Shown here: positions 1 through 5,122 of the stretch, piece after piece
Position numbering within the stretch: the stretch's first letter is position 1
Layout of the letters: every line of letters begins with the position of its first letter
Assembly: GCA_018715025.1 (NCBI GenBank)
Contig: DVMK01000155.1
Location: 1-5,122, forward strand
DNA length: 5,122 bases
DNA from: Candidatus Caccousia avistercoris
GTDB lineage: Bacteria; Bacillota; Clostridia; Oscillospirales; Acutalibacteraceae
Reading direction: 5' to 3'
Program-made: the position numbers and the translations under genes
The notes under the pieces: generated by a model
Told to the model about the DNA's origin: nothing
What the model saw: the letters and a program-made list of their open reading frames with translations, nothing else
Databases searched by the model: none

Positions 1-2
1 TT

Positions 3-60
3 CCCCTCCTCTTGTTTAGTTCTGTTCTTATATTTTAGCAATGAATTTTCTTTTCGACAA
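3..60 (-). promoter_or_regulatory. Leftward promoter and ribosome binding site for a gene beyond the left edge
   Basis: Read on the minus strand, positions 60-55 give TTGTCG (4 of 6 matches to the -35 consensus). A 17-base spacer follows, then TAAAAT at 37-32 (5 of 6 matches to the -10 consensus), in AT-rich surroundings unlike the GC-rich genes nearby. About 20 bases further on, minus-strand AGGAGGGG (10-3) is a strong Shine-Dalgarno sequence. The expected start codon would lie within about ten bases outside the window, so the gene itself cannot be named. Each element is only a consensus match, but their order and spacing agree. Confidence 0.5.
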
Positions 61-115
61 TACATTTCTATTCTATTTGCTGCAGAAAAGGCTTTTCTCT
101 TATGCCTGCCGCGCG

Positions 116-160
116 CAAGAGAGGGCCCGGAAGGCTGCGTCAGCCTTCCGGGCCCTCTTG
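116..160. terminator. Long hairpin at the 3' end of the recombinase remnant
   Basis: Positions 124-137 and 141-154 form a perfect 14-bp GC-rich stem (GGCCCGGAAGGCTG and its complement) with a 3-base loop. It continues through a 2-base bulge into a further 6 bp (116-121 with 155-160). A stem this strong between genes is most simply a transcription terminator. It would suit the leftward recombinase remnant and insulate the promoter at 32-60. Neither side has a clean run of T, so an ordinary intrinsic terminator is not proven. It may instead be a repeat-type hairpin or a 3'-end protecting structure. Confidence 0.5.
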
Positions 161-388
161 CACACCGCCTGCCGGGAGCTTTCGGGAAGCTGCTTCTGCG
201 GCCTTCCGAATTTCCCCCCGCCGCAGCCTGCGCTGCAGCTTTTGGTACTGTGGGCGGTTGAAGTCCTTGCCGCTGAGCTTGTCCATGTAGATGGTTTCGC
301 AGGGCACATGGAATTCTGCCAGAGCAATGCGCTGCCTATCCTCGTTCTGTTCCCTGGTGGAAACACGGATATACCCGTACACCGCCAT
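140..388 (-). pseudogene. Serine recombinase (Hin/resolvase type) remnant with internal deletion and frameshift
   Basis: From the ATG at 388-386, the first 58 residues are a good resolvase-type N-terminal domain. YGYIRVST (residues 4-11) carries the expected catalytic Ser10 and Arg8, followed by NEDRQ and SGKDFNRPQY. A GGAG ribosome binding site precedes the ATG, which favours it over the upstream in-frame ATG at 484. After the glycine at residue 58 the homology stops, and the frame runs on as unrelated residues to a TGA at 142-140. In the neighbouring frame, starting at the same place (about 213-219, a run of six G on the minus strand), the sequence reads KFGRPQKQLPE. That is the linker that normally follows the long helix and precedes the helix-turn-helix. 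The IDRLGR segment, the long E helix and the DNA-binding domain are missing; family members are usually about 190-210 residues. The second frame continues without recognisable helix-turn-helix to a stop at 102-100. This is a dead gene. A product of the intact N-terminal piece (82 residues) is possible but would lack DNA binding. Confidence 0.8.
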
Positions 389-477
389 GTTGCAATCATC
401 TCCAATCAAAAAAGTAATCCCCTCTATTTTATCCCGTTTTGTTTTCCTTCCGGCGGGAAAAAACAGGATTTTACCTA

Positions 478-506
478 GTGACAAACCCGGCCTGCGGTGC
501 TACAAT
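478..506 (+). promoter_or_regulatory. Sigma-A type promoter of the glycosidase gene
   Basis: GTGACA at 478-483 (5 of 6 to TTGACA) and TACAAT at 501-506 (5 of 6 to TATAAT) are separated by exactly 17 bases. Transcription would begin near 512-514, leaving a leader of about 75 bases before the ATG at 587. It is the best promoter match I see in the window, and it sits at the right distance from a gene with no plausible upstream co-transcribed partner. Confidence 0.7.
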
Positions 507-524
507 AATGGGACAAAAATCACG

Positions 525-562
525 CCCCGGCAGAACCGGCGGATCCGCCGCCTGCGCCGGGG
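525..562 (+). promoter_or_regulatory. Nested symmetric dyad in the leader: candidate operator or RNA hairpin
   Basis: An inner 14-base perfect palindrome, CGGCGGATCCGCCG (537-550), lies inside an outer inverted repeat, CCCCGGC (525-531) and GCCGGGG (556-562). Both share exactly the same centre (between 543 and 544), separated by 5 unpaired bases on each side. It lies just after the expected transcription start and ends 10 bases before the ribosome binding site. As DNA it has the position of a repressor operator. As RNA it can fold into 7 bp, a symmetric internal loop, 5 bp and a GAUC loop. It is not followed by T residues, so it does not look like an attenuator terminator. Confidence 0.5.
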
Positions 563-572
563 GAACCCAGGC

Positions 573-578
573 AAGGAG
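573..578 (+). promoter_or_regulatory. Ribosome binding site of the glycosidase gene
   Basis: AAGGAG lies 8 bases before the ATG at 587. It supports that ATG as the true start, and no other in-frame start upstream has a comparable site. Confidence 0.85.
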
Positions 579-586
579 AGTTACTT

Positions 587-2821
587 ATGAATCTGCAAGC
601 TTCCACCAACGCGGCAAGCCGGAAATATATCTGCGCCAGCGAAAAAATCAAGCTCATCGGCACACTGGACGGCCGGTTCCCGGACTTCGGCCACCACGAC
701 GAGCGGGAGATGGGCGGCCTGTGGCTGCACCCCATTAAGCTGCTGGACGGGTTCTGGCTCCACTTCTGCGACCAGGACGCAGAGAACACGGCCTGCTGGC
801 TCATCGCCGACTGCTTCACCAACACCCCCTGGGGGAACGAGTTCACCTACCACCAGAACCTGGGCCACACGCCGGTGCGCATCACCCTCACCCAGCTTGC
901 GCCTGAGGGCGTGGGCGGCATGCTGGCCGCCTACCGCTTCCACAACACCGGCACAGAACCCCGCCGCATCCGCACCCAGTTCCTGGCCCGGGCGGACCTG
1001 CGCCCGGTGTGGCTTTCCGGCAGCCTGGGCCTGCAGGATCATCCCGACCAGGGCGAATGGCTGCCGGAGGAAGGGCTCTTCCTGGCCAAGGACGGCGGCA
1101 ACCCCTGGTATGCCGCGGTGGGCTGCTCCCAGCCCCCCACCAGGGTCGAGACGGGCTGCCAGTTCGGGCCCGAGACAACCGCCGGGCAGGGGGTGAGCGT
1201 CAGCCTGTTCCACGAGGCAGAGCTGGCCCCCGGCGGAACGTTGGAGCTCACCTTCCGCCTGGCAGGCTCCTATTCCTCCCGGGAGGACTGCCTGGCCCAG
1301 TACCGCGCCCTTTCCTCCGGCCGGGATTTTGCCGGGGAAAAGCGCCGCCACTGGGAGGCCATTCAAAACCGCAGCCGCCTCACCCTGCGGGACAAGCGCT
1401 TCCAGGAGATTTTCGACTGGGTGAAGGCCAACACCCAGTGGCTTGCCGTGGACGCAGGCCCCCACGGCCGCGGCCTGGCCGCCGGCGCGCCGGAGTACCT
1501 GTGGTGGTTCGGCTGCGACAACTGCTACGCCCTGCAGGGCCTGCTGGCCATGGGCGACTTCGCCCTGTGCCGCGACACCCTGCGCCTGCTGCTGCGCTAC
1601 TCTCAGCAATACAACGGCAACGGCCGCATCGTCCACGAGGTTACCACCTACGGGGGCTGCTTCAACCTGGGCAACACCCAGGAAACGGCCCACTTTGTCA
1701 CCATGGTATGGAAATATTACCAGTGGACAGGGGACTTCGCCCTGGTGGAGGAAGCCCTGCCCTACCTGGAAAAAAGCGTGGAATGGCTTCAGGCCCAAAG
1801 CAAAGGGGAGCTGTTCCCCGGCGGCTACGGCATCATTGAGATCCAGGGCCTGAACTCTGAACTGATTGACTCTGCCGCCTACACCTTCGAGGCGTACCAG
1901 GACTTTGCGAAAATCTGCCGGAAGAAGGGCTGGGCAGAGAAGGCCGAACGGTACGAAGCCCTGGCAGAGCGCATCCGCGCCGCCATTGAGGAGCATTTCT
2001 GGGACGAGCAGGAGGGCCTGTACTGCGACGTGTACACCAACTGCCAGGAGGTGGAAAAGAGCCTGCCGGATCTGCGGCAGGATGTGCCAGAGGAGCTTCG
2101 GCCGGAGATCTACCCCTACCTGGACGCCCTGATGGAGCGGAAAAAGCCCCTGGGAGAAAAAAAGAGCGGCTGGCTGCTGAACAAAAGCTGGGTCATCAGC
2201 ATGCCGATGGAGATCGGCTTCGCACCGGAGGACAGGGCCCGCCGCGCCCTTGCCATTATGGACGGGGATTCCTTCGTGGGCCCCTGGGGCGTGTACCTGA
2301 GCGGCCTGTACCGTGACAGGGCCATGACCATCTCCACCGGGGCCCTGGCTGTGGCCCAGGCCCGGTACGGGTACAGCGACAGGGCCCTGAACCTGATTGA
2401 GCGGATCTTCGCCGCCTTCGGCATGGCCACCCCCGGCTCCCTCTCTGAAATGTCCCCGGACTACGGCTGCTTCGTGCAGGCCTGGACAGCCTACGCCGTA
2501 TTTGTGCCGGTGGTGCGGTACTTCTTCGGCATTCAGCCCGACGCCGCCGGGAACCGGCTGCTGGTGGCCCCCGCCATGCCGGAGCGCTGGGGCTGCGCTT
2601 CGCTGGAGCACGTGCCGGTGCTGGACGGCGAGATTTCCGTCGCCCTGGAGCCGGAGGACGGCGGGCGGCGGTGCTCCGTTTCCAGCACGGCCTCGGCCCC
2701 GCTGGTGTTCCGGGTGCCGGCGGGCTACACCGCCCTCTGGGACGGCGCCCGCTTCCCCGCCGGGGCGGAGATTTCCCTGCCCTGCGGCCCGGCTGTTCTG
2801 CGGCTGGAGCCGCAGGCGTAA
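587..2821 (+). CDS. Six-hairpin (alpha/alpha)6-barrel glycosidase, glycogen-debranching-protein-like
   Basis: This 744-residue protein has no signal peptide or membrane segment, so it should act in the cytoplasm on an imported or stored oligosaccharide. I read three parts. Residues about 15-255 are a beta-rich N-terminal domain (DGRFPDFGHHDEREMGG near its start). Residues about 270-645 are an all-helical barrel. Residues about 648-744 are a small C-terminal beta domain (FGIQPDA...LLVAPAMPERW), as seen in GH78-, GH63- and GDE-like enzymes. Within the barrel, WWFGCDN (306-312) puts Asp311 where this superfamily usually has its general acid. LSEMSPDYGCFVQAW places Glu621 where the late-barrel general base is expected. 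HE (350-351) and NTQET (363-367) line the same face in related sequences. The overall pattern resembles proteins annotated as glycogen debranching protein or amylo-alpha-1,6-glucosidase (COG3408 type), but the substrate cannot be read from sequence. It is a lone transcription unit with its own promoter, leader dyad and terminator, and converges on the SIS gene pair. Its third codon positions are heavily G or C, more so than in the SIS genes. The gene call is secure; the exact activity is tentative. Confidence 0.8.
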   Translation: MNLQASTNAASRKYICASEKIKLIGTLDGRFPDFGHHDEREMGGLWLHPIKLLDGFWLHFCDQDAENTACWLIADCFTNTPWGNEFTYHQNLGHTPVRITLTQLAPEGVGGMLAAYRFHNTGTEPRRIRTQFLARADLRPVWLSGSLGLQDHPDQGEWLPEEGLFLAKDGGNPWYAAVGCSQPPTRVETGCQFGPETTAGQGVSVSLFHEAELAPGGTLELTFRLAGSYSSREDCLAQYRALSSGRDFAGEKRRHWEAIQNRSRLTLRDKRFQEIFDWVKANTQWLAVDAGPHGRGLAAGAPEYLWWFGCDNCYALQGLLAMGDFALCRDTLRLLLRYSQQYNGNGRIVHEVTTYGGCFNLGNTQETAHFVTMVWKYYQWTGDFALVEEALPYLEKSVEWLQAQSKGELFPGGYGIIEIQGLNSELIDSAAYTFEAYQDFAKICRKKGWAEKAERYEALAERIRAAIEEHFWDEQEGLYCDVYTNCQEVEKSLPDLRQDVPEELRPEIYPYLDALMERKKPLGEKKSGWLLNKSWVISMPMEIGFAPEDRARRALAIMDGDSFVGPWGVYLSGLYRDRAMTISTGALAVAQARYGYSDRALNLIERIFAAFGMATPGSLSEMSPDYGCFVQAWTAYAVFVPVVRYFFGIQPDAAGNRLLVAPAMPERWGCASLEHVPVLDGEISVALEPEDGGRRCSVSSTASAPLVFRVPAGYTALWDGARFPAGAEISLPCGPAVLRLEPQA

Positions 2822-2843
2822 CGCAAACGCACAGATGACAGAA

Positions 2844-2885
2844 AGCGCCCCCTGGCGCGGCTTTTTCGCCGCGCCGGGGGGCGCT
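2844..2885. terminator. Strong hairpin between convergent genes, probable bidirectional terminator
   Basis: Arms 2844-2861 and 2868-2885 pair over 18 positions with a single mismatch (T on one side opposite G, a G-U wobble in one RNA orientation), closing a 6-base TTTTTC loop. It begins 23 bases after the glycosidase stop codon. GTGGTTTTC follows on the plus strand and TTTCTG on the minus strand, so the T-tracts are weak both ways. The stem strength and the position between converging genes still favour termination, surely for the glycosidase gene and possibly for read-through from the SIS genes. Confidence 0.75.
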
Positions 2886-3019
2886 GTGGTTTTCTGCAGC
2901 CTTCAAAAAAGAGGGGCAGCCATATTTTCCTTTAGAGCAGGAGGAATTCCTTCCTCCAGATTTCAGCAATTATCCTGGAAATTACCAGCCGCCTTGGTCA
3001 TTCCTTTTCAGGAATGGAC

Positions 3020-4000
3020 TCAATAGGCAACCTTCCACATATAACGGCGGTGCGTATAAGGATGCTTGCGAGTTTCTGCCAGCCTTCTCAGATACACATT
3101 ATTCAGTACCGGTGAGAAAAGCAGATGGTTGAAATATTCGTTTACCTGGTCTGCAATACGATTAATTCCCAGTTCCTTCGCATCCAGCACATAAATACGC
3201 TGCCCATATTTCCTCAAAAATTCCAGGGCCCGCTCATCCATGGGGCGGGTACGGCCTTCGCTGAGGAGCAGGAATACCGGAAGAGTACGATCTAACGTTT
3301 CAAAGGGGCCATGGAAGAATTCTCCGCAGTTCACAGTAGGGGAATGCACCCACTGCATCTCCATCAGATTGCAGATGGAAAAAATATAAGCGGACCCCAT
3401 ACTGGGGCCTGACCCCATCACATAAATCACCTTGTCCCGGCTGCACTCGCCGGCAAACTCTTCCGCCCGGGGAACACAGTATTCACAGGCATCCCGATAA
3501 ATATCGTCCAGCATAGAAAAGGCCTCTTCCATTTTATCCAAGTGGGCATATCCCTCCGCGGCGGCCAGAAGCTCCGCAGCCAGATCCAGCGCAATGCTGG
3601 AGTTTACATTTTCAGCCCGGGAAGCGTCCTCTGCTATGCTTTCATAGGGAATGGCGTGGTCACTATACAGGGTCAAGTCCGATTCCTGCACATAGAGGGC
3701 TACCGTCTGCGCCCCCATGGAGGATGCGGTATGAGCGGCGCGGCAGGTTTCCGGTGTACCCCGCATAGAGCACAGAACTACCAGACAGTTTTCTCCGCAG
3801 CAGGCAGGTGGGGCAAGATTAAACTCGTTGCTGGTCATCATTTGGGAATTTAAGGTTTTGGATTCCCGCGTCAGGAAGTAATGAGCCGCATAAAAACCAC
3901 CGTTGGAACCACCGCAGGCTACCCATACCACGCTATGCAGCCCTCCTGCGGGCTTTGCCTTCTCCAAAATCTCCTGAACCAATTTCTGATATCGCATCAT
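3020..4000 (-). CDS. SIS-domain deglycase, FraB/FrlB type, diverged second copy
   Basis: A predicted cytoplasmic SIS (sugar isomerase) protein of 326 residues, related to FraB (6-phosphofructose-aspartate deglycase) and FrlB (fructoselysine-6-phosphate deglycase). These split a 6-phosphorylated Amadori compound into glucose-6-phosphate plus an amino acid or amine. The first SIS domain (about 20-150) has VACGGS (27-32), SNEF (57-60) and a CSMRGTPET loop (77-85). The second (about 188-310) has MGSG (195-198), MEMQW (213-217), GEFFHGP (226-232) and SEGRTRP. The C-terminal RRYMWKVAY is typical of FraB. Glu214 and His230, 16 apart, match the catalytic pair known for FraB. The ATG at 4000 is chosen because AGGAGGAG lies 9 bases upstream. 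An in-frame GTG at 4021 would put the start in that ribosome binding site. Compared with the upstream paralogue, the phosphosugar loop is one residue shorter, and HS before the GE-HGP motif is NC here. Substrate preference may therefore differ. It lies 66 bases downstream of the paralogue and is probably co-transcribed. An isomerase-like or regulatory role is possible. Confidence 0.85.
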   Translation of the reverse strand: MMRYQKLVQEILEKAKPAGGLHSVVWVACGGSNGGFYAAHYFLTRESKTLNSQMMTSNEFNLAPPACCGENCLVVLCSMRGTPETCRAAHTASSMGAQTVALYVQESDLTLYSDHAIPYESIAEDASRAENVNSSIALDLAAELLAAAEGYAHLDKMEEAFSMLDDIYRDACEYCVPRAEEFAGECSRDKVIYVMGSGPSMGSAYIFSICNLMEMQWVHSPTVNCGEFFHGPFETLDRTLPVFLLLSEGRTRPMDERALEFLRKYGQRIYVLDAKELGINRIADQVNEYFNHLLFSPVLNNVYLRRLAETRKHPYTHRRYMWKVAY

Positions 4001-4009
4001 GATAAAGAT

Positions 4010-4017
4010 CTCCTCCT
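4010..4017 (-). promoter_or_regulatory. Ribosome binding site deciding the start of the second SIS gene
   Basis: Minus-strand AGGAGGAG ends 9 bases before the ATG at 4000-3998. It lies inside the seven-codon extension created if the GTG at 4021 is taken as the start, so that longer reading is very unlikely. Confidence 0.85.
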
Positions 4018-4066
4018 GCACGCATCAATTTTGTATGGGGGAAGCAAAAGGCCAGAGTTTAAAGCA

Positions 4067-5056
4067 TTAATATTCCATCTGCCACATGTACCGGCGGATG
4101 TTCAGGGGATGCTTGCGCACCTTGGCCAGTTCCTCTGAGAACACCCTTGCCGCCTCCCCGAAAACCACCGGGCAGAAGTACTCCGCCACCGACTTGTCTA
4201 TAACGCTGACACCCAATTCCTTCGCGTCCAGCACAATTAATTTTTTTGAAAACTTTTCCAGAAACCGCTGCGCCCGCTCGTCTAAGGGACGGGTGCGGCC
4301 TTCGCTGAGAAGCAGAAGGAACGGCGTCTCCTGATCCGTCACTTCAAAGGGCCCGTGGAAGTATTCGCCGGAATGAACAGCAGAGGACTGCAGCCAACCC
4401 ATTTCCATAAACATACAAATTGCCTGGCAGTAAGCCGCCCCCCAGGATGCCCCACTGCCCACCACATAATACAGAGATTCGTCCTGATATTTCTGCGCCA
4501 GCTTTTCCATGCGCCGGGTTACATGGGCCCTTGCCCGTGATACCGCCATATCAATTTTATCCTCCAGGGCATCCTGGAAGGCCGCGTAGCAGGGGAAGCC
4601 CTCCGTCTGCTGCACCAATTCAGCGGCCAGACGCAGCGCTGTGCAGATGCTGGAAGAGGAAGGGCGGGCTTCCTGACCCAAACCGAAAAAGATCTGCCTG
4701 CTGCTGTTTCTGGCTACGGGGGAATCCTCCCTGGCCGTAAGGGCTGTCACCTGAGCCCCATGCTCCAGCCCTACCCGTCCCGCCTCTGCCGTTTCCGGTG
4801 TGGCCCCGCTGAAAGAGCAGGTAATCACCAGGCTGTTTGGGCCAAGGCCTTTGGGAACCACATGGACAAACTCGTTGCTGGTGTACTGGGCCACCCGCAG
4901 ACATGTGGATTCTGCATCAAGAAAGTACCTGGCCGGGTACAGGCCTGCATAGGAACCTCCACAGGCCACCAGATATACCGATTTTAATCCCCCGGCTGCC
5001 TCTGCCTTTTGCAAAACAGAGGCTACCAGCTCTTTTACCTGCTGCTGCATTGTCAT
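4067..5056 (-). CDS. SIS-domain deglycase, FraB/FrlB type (fructosamine-6-phosphate catabolism)
   Basis: A cytoplasmic SIS protein of 329 residues, about the usual length of FraB (roughly 325-330). The family hydrolyses 6-phosphorylated Amadori products such as 6-phosphofructose-aspartate or fructoselysine-6-phosphate, releasing glucose-6-phosphate and the amino acid. Visible motifs are VACGGSYAG (30-38), SNEF (60-63), CSFSGATPET (80-89, phosphate-binding loop), LTAREDSP (106-113), VGSG (199-202), MEMGW (217-221), SGEYFHGP (229-236), SEGRTRPLDERA and a C-terminal HPLNIRRYMWQMEY. Glu218 and His234 are 16 apart, the spacing of the FraB catalytic pair (Glu214/His230 in Salmonella, from memory). 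The closest remembered relative is FraB, but GfrF- and FrlB-like substrates cannot be excluded, so no symbol is given. The first ATG is preferred because GGGAGG lies 9 bases upstream; the ATG two codons later is spaced less well. No convincing promoter precedes it, so it is probably inside an operon that begins to the right of the window, where a transporter or phosphotransferase system and a kinase would be expected. Confidence 0.87.
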   Translation of the reverse strand: MTMQQQVKELVASVLQKAEAAGGLKSVYLVACGGSYAGLYPARYFLDAESTCLRVAQYTSNEFVHVVPKGLGPNSLVITCSFSGATPETAEAGRVGLEHGAQVTALTAREDSPVARNSSRQIFFGLGQEARPSSSSICTALRLAAELVQQTEGFPCYAAFQDALEDKIDMAVSRARAHVTRRMEKLAQKYQDESLYYVVGSGASWGAAYCQAICMFMEMGWLQSSAVHSGEYFHGPFEVTDQETPFLLLLSEGRTRPLDERAQRFLEKFSKKLIVLDAKELGVSVIDKSVAEYFCPVVFGEAARVFSEELAKVRKHPLNIRRYMWQMEY

Positions 5057-5065
5057 GGCGACATT

Positions 5066-5071
5066 CCTCCC
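5066..5071 (-). promoter_or_regulatory. Ribosome binding site of the first SIS gene
   Basis: Minus-strand GGGAGG sits 9 bases before the ATG at 5056-5054, which fixes the start over the second in-frame ATG at 5050. The 51 bases further upstream to the window edge hold no good promoter. A minus-strand frame ends in GELGRPK and a stop at 5101-5099, which could be the tail of the preceding operon gene, but it is too short to call. Confidence 0.8.
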
Positions 5072-5122
5072 TAAATAATCTTAGTTTTTCTCCTTTTGCT
5101 ATTTTGGCCGCCCTAGCTCACC

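Noticed and set aside
426..454. Possible minus-strand promoter for the recombinase remnant (TAAAAT at 431-426)
   Set aside because: The -10 match is good, but the hexamer 17 bases upstream (GCCGGA) does not resemble a -35 box.
41..478. 145-residue plus-strand open frame at the left end
   Set aside because: It runs antisense through the recombinase remnant and the hairpin, resembles no protein I know and has no ribosome binding site before its ATG.
389..484. N-terminal extension of the recombinase remnant starting at ATG 484
   Set aside because: The family begins at MAVYGYIRVS (388), which has its own GGAG site. The extension matches nothing and overlaps the glycosidase promoter region.
1009..1839. 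276-residue plus-strand open frame inside the glycosidase gene
   Set aside because: It is out of frame with a clearly conserved enzyme, proline- and arginine-rich in the way of shifted high-GC coding sequence, and has no independent start signals.
581..2611. 676-residue open frame on the minus strand opposite the glycosidase gene
   Set aside because: It is the mirror of a gene with strongly GC-rich third positions. Its translation is compositionally skewed and rich in G, A, V and P, it has no ribosome binding site and no recognisable motif.
2940..3016. Two short inverted repeats (2940-2957, 7 bp; 2999-3016, 6 bp) after the SIS gene stop codon
   Set aside because: The stems are short and not followed by T-runs on the minus strand, so I cannot support either as the terminator of the SIS genes.
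2256..3026. Overlapping open frames on both strands across the end of the glycosidase gene and the convergent gap
   Set aside because: Their sequences are arginine/proline-rich shadows of the glycosidase gene, and they read through the terminator hairpin.
3237..4320. Near-repeated DNA stretches, e.g. CGGCCTTCGCTGAG at about 3250 and again at about 4298
   Set aside because: They encode the same SEGRTRP-type motif in the two paralogous SIS proteins, so they reflect gene duplication and conserved coding, not a separate repeat element.

Overview
The window looks like chromosomal DNA from a GC-rich member of the Clostridia, probably a gut Oscillospiraceae/Lachnospiraceae-type organism. The evidence is strong purine-rich ribosome binding sites (AGGAGG type) 6-10 bases before ATG starts, a sigma-A type promoter, and a Hin/resolvase-type serine recombinase remnant of a kind common in clostridial accessory DNA. 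This is inference from style; nothing in the window fixes the species.

Layout. At the far left (1-60) a leftward promoter and ribosome binding site point to a gene whose coding region starts just outside the window. Positions 100-388 (minus strand) hold a wrecked serine recombinase gene. Its N-terminal domain is joined, out of frame, to a scrap of its C-terminal linker, and the core is missing. A long hairpin overlaps its end. At 478-586 there is a rightward leader with a good promoter, a nested 38-base dyad and a ribosome binding site. It feeds a single 744-residue gene (587-2821, plus strand) for a cytoplasmic six-hairpin (alpha/alpha)6-barrel glycosidase of the glycogen-debranching-protein type, substrate unknown. 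A near-perfect 18-bp hairpin (2844-2885) closes it.

The right half (3020-5056) is read leftward and converges on the glycosidase gene. It holds two tandem, clearly paralogous SIS-domain genes of the FraB/FrlB type, the deglycases that split 6-phosphorylated Amadori products into glucose-6-phosphate and an amine or amino acid. No promoter is obvious before the first of them, so they are probably distal genes of an operon whose transporter and kinase genes lie to the right of the window.

How it fits together. The SIS pair implies a catabolic route for fructosamine-type compounds (fructose-asparagine, fructose-lysine, glucose-lysine or similar) ending in glucose-6-phosphate. The two copies differ at substrate-binding positions but keep the catalytic Glu/His pair, so they may handle two substrates. 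The glycosidase is a separate, convergent unit with visibly higher GC, and a shared pathway cannot be claimed. I see no CRISPR array, tRNA, rRNA or intact mobile element. The most novel-looking items are the diverged second deglycase and the symmetric dyad in the glycosidase leader.
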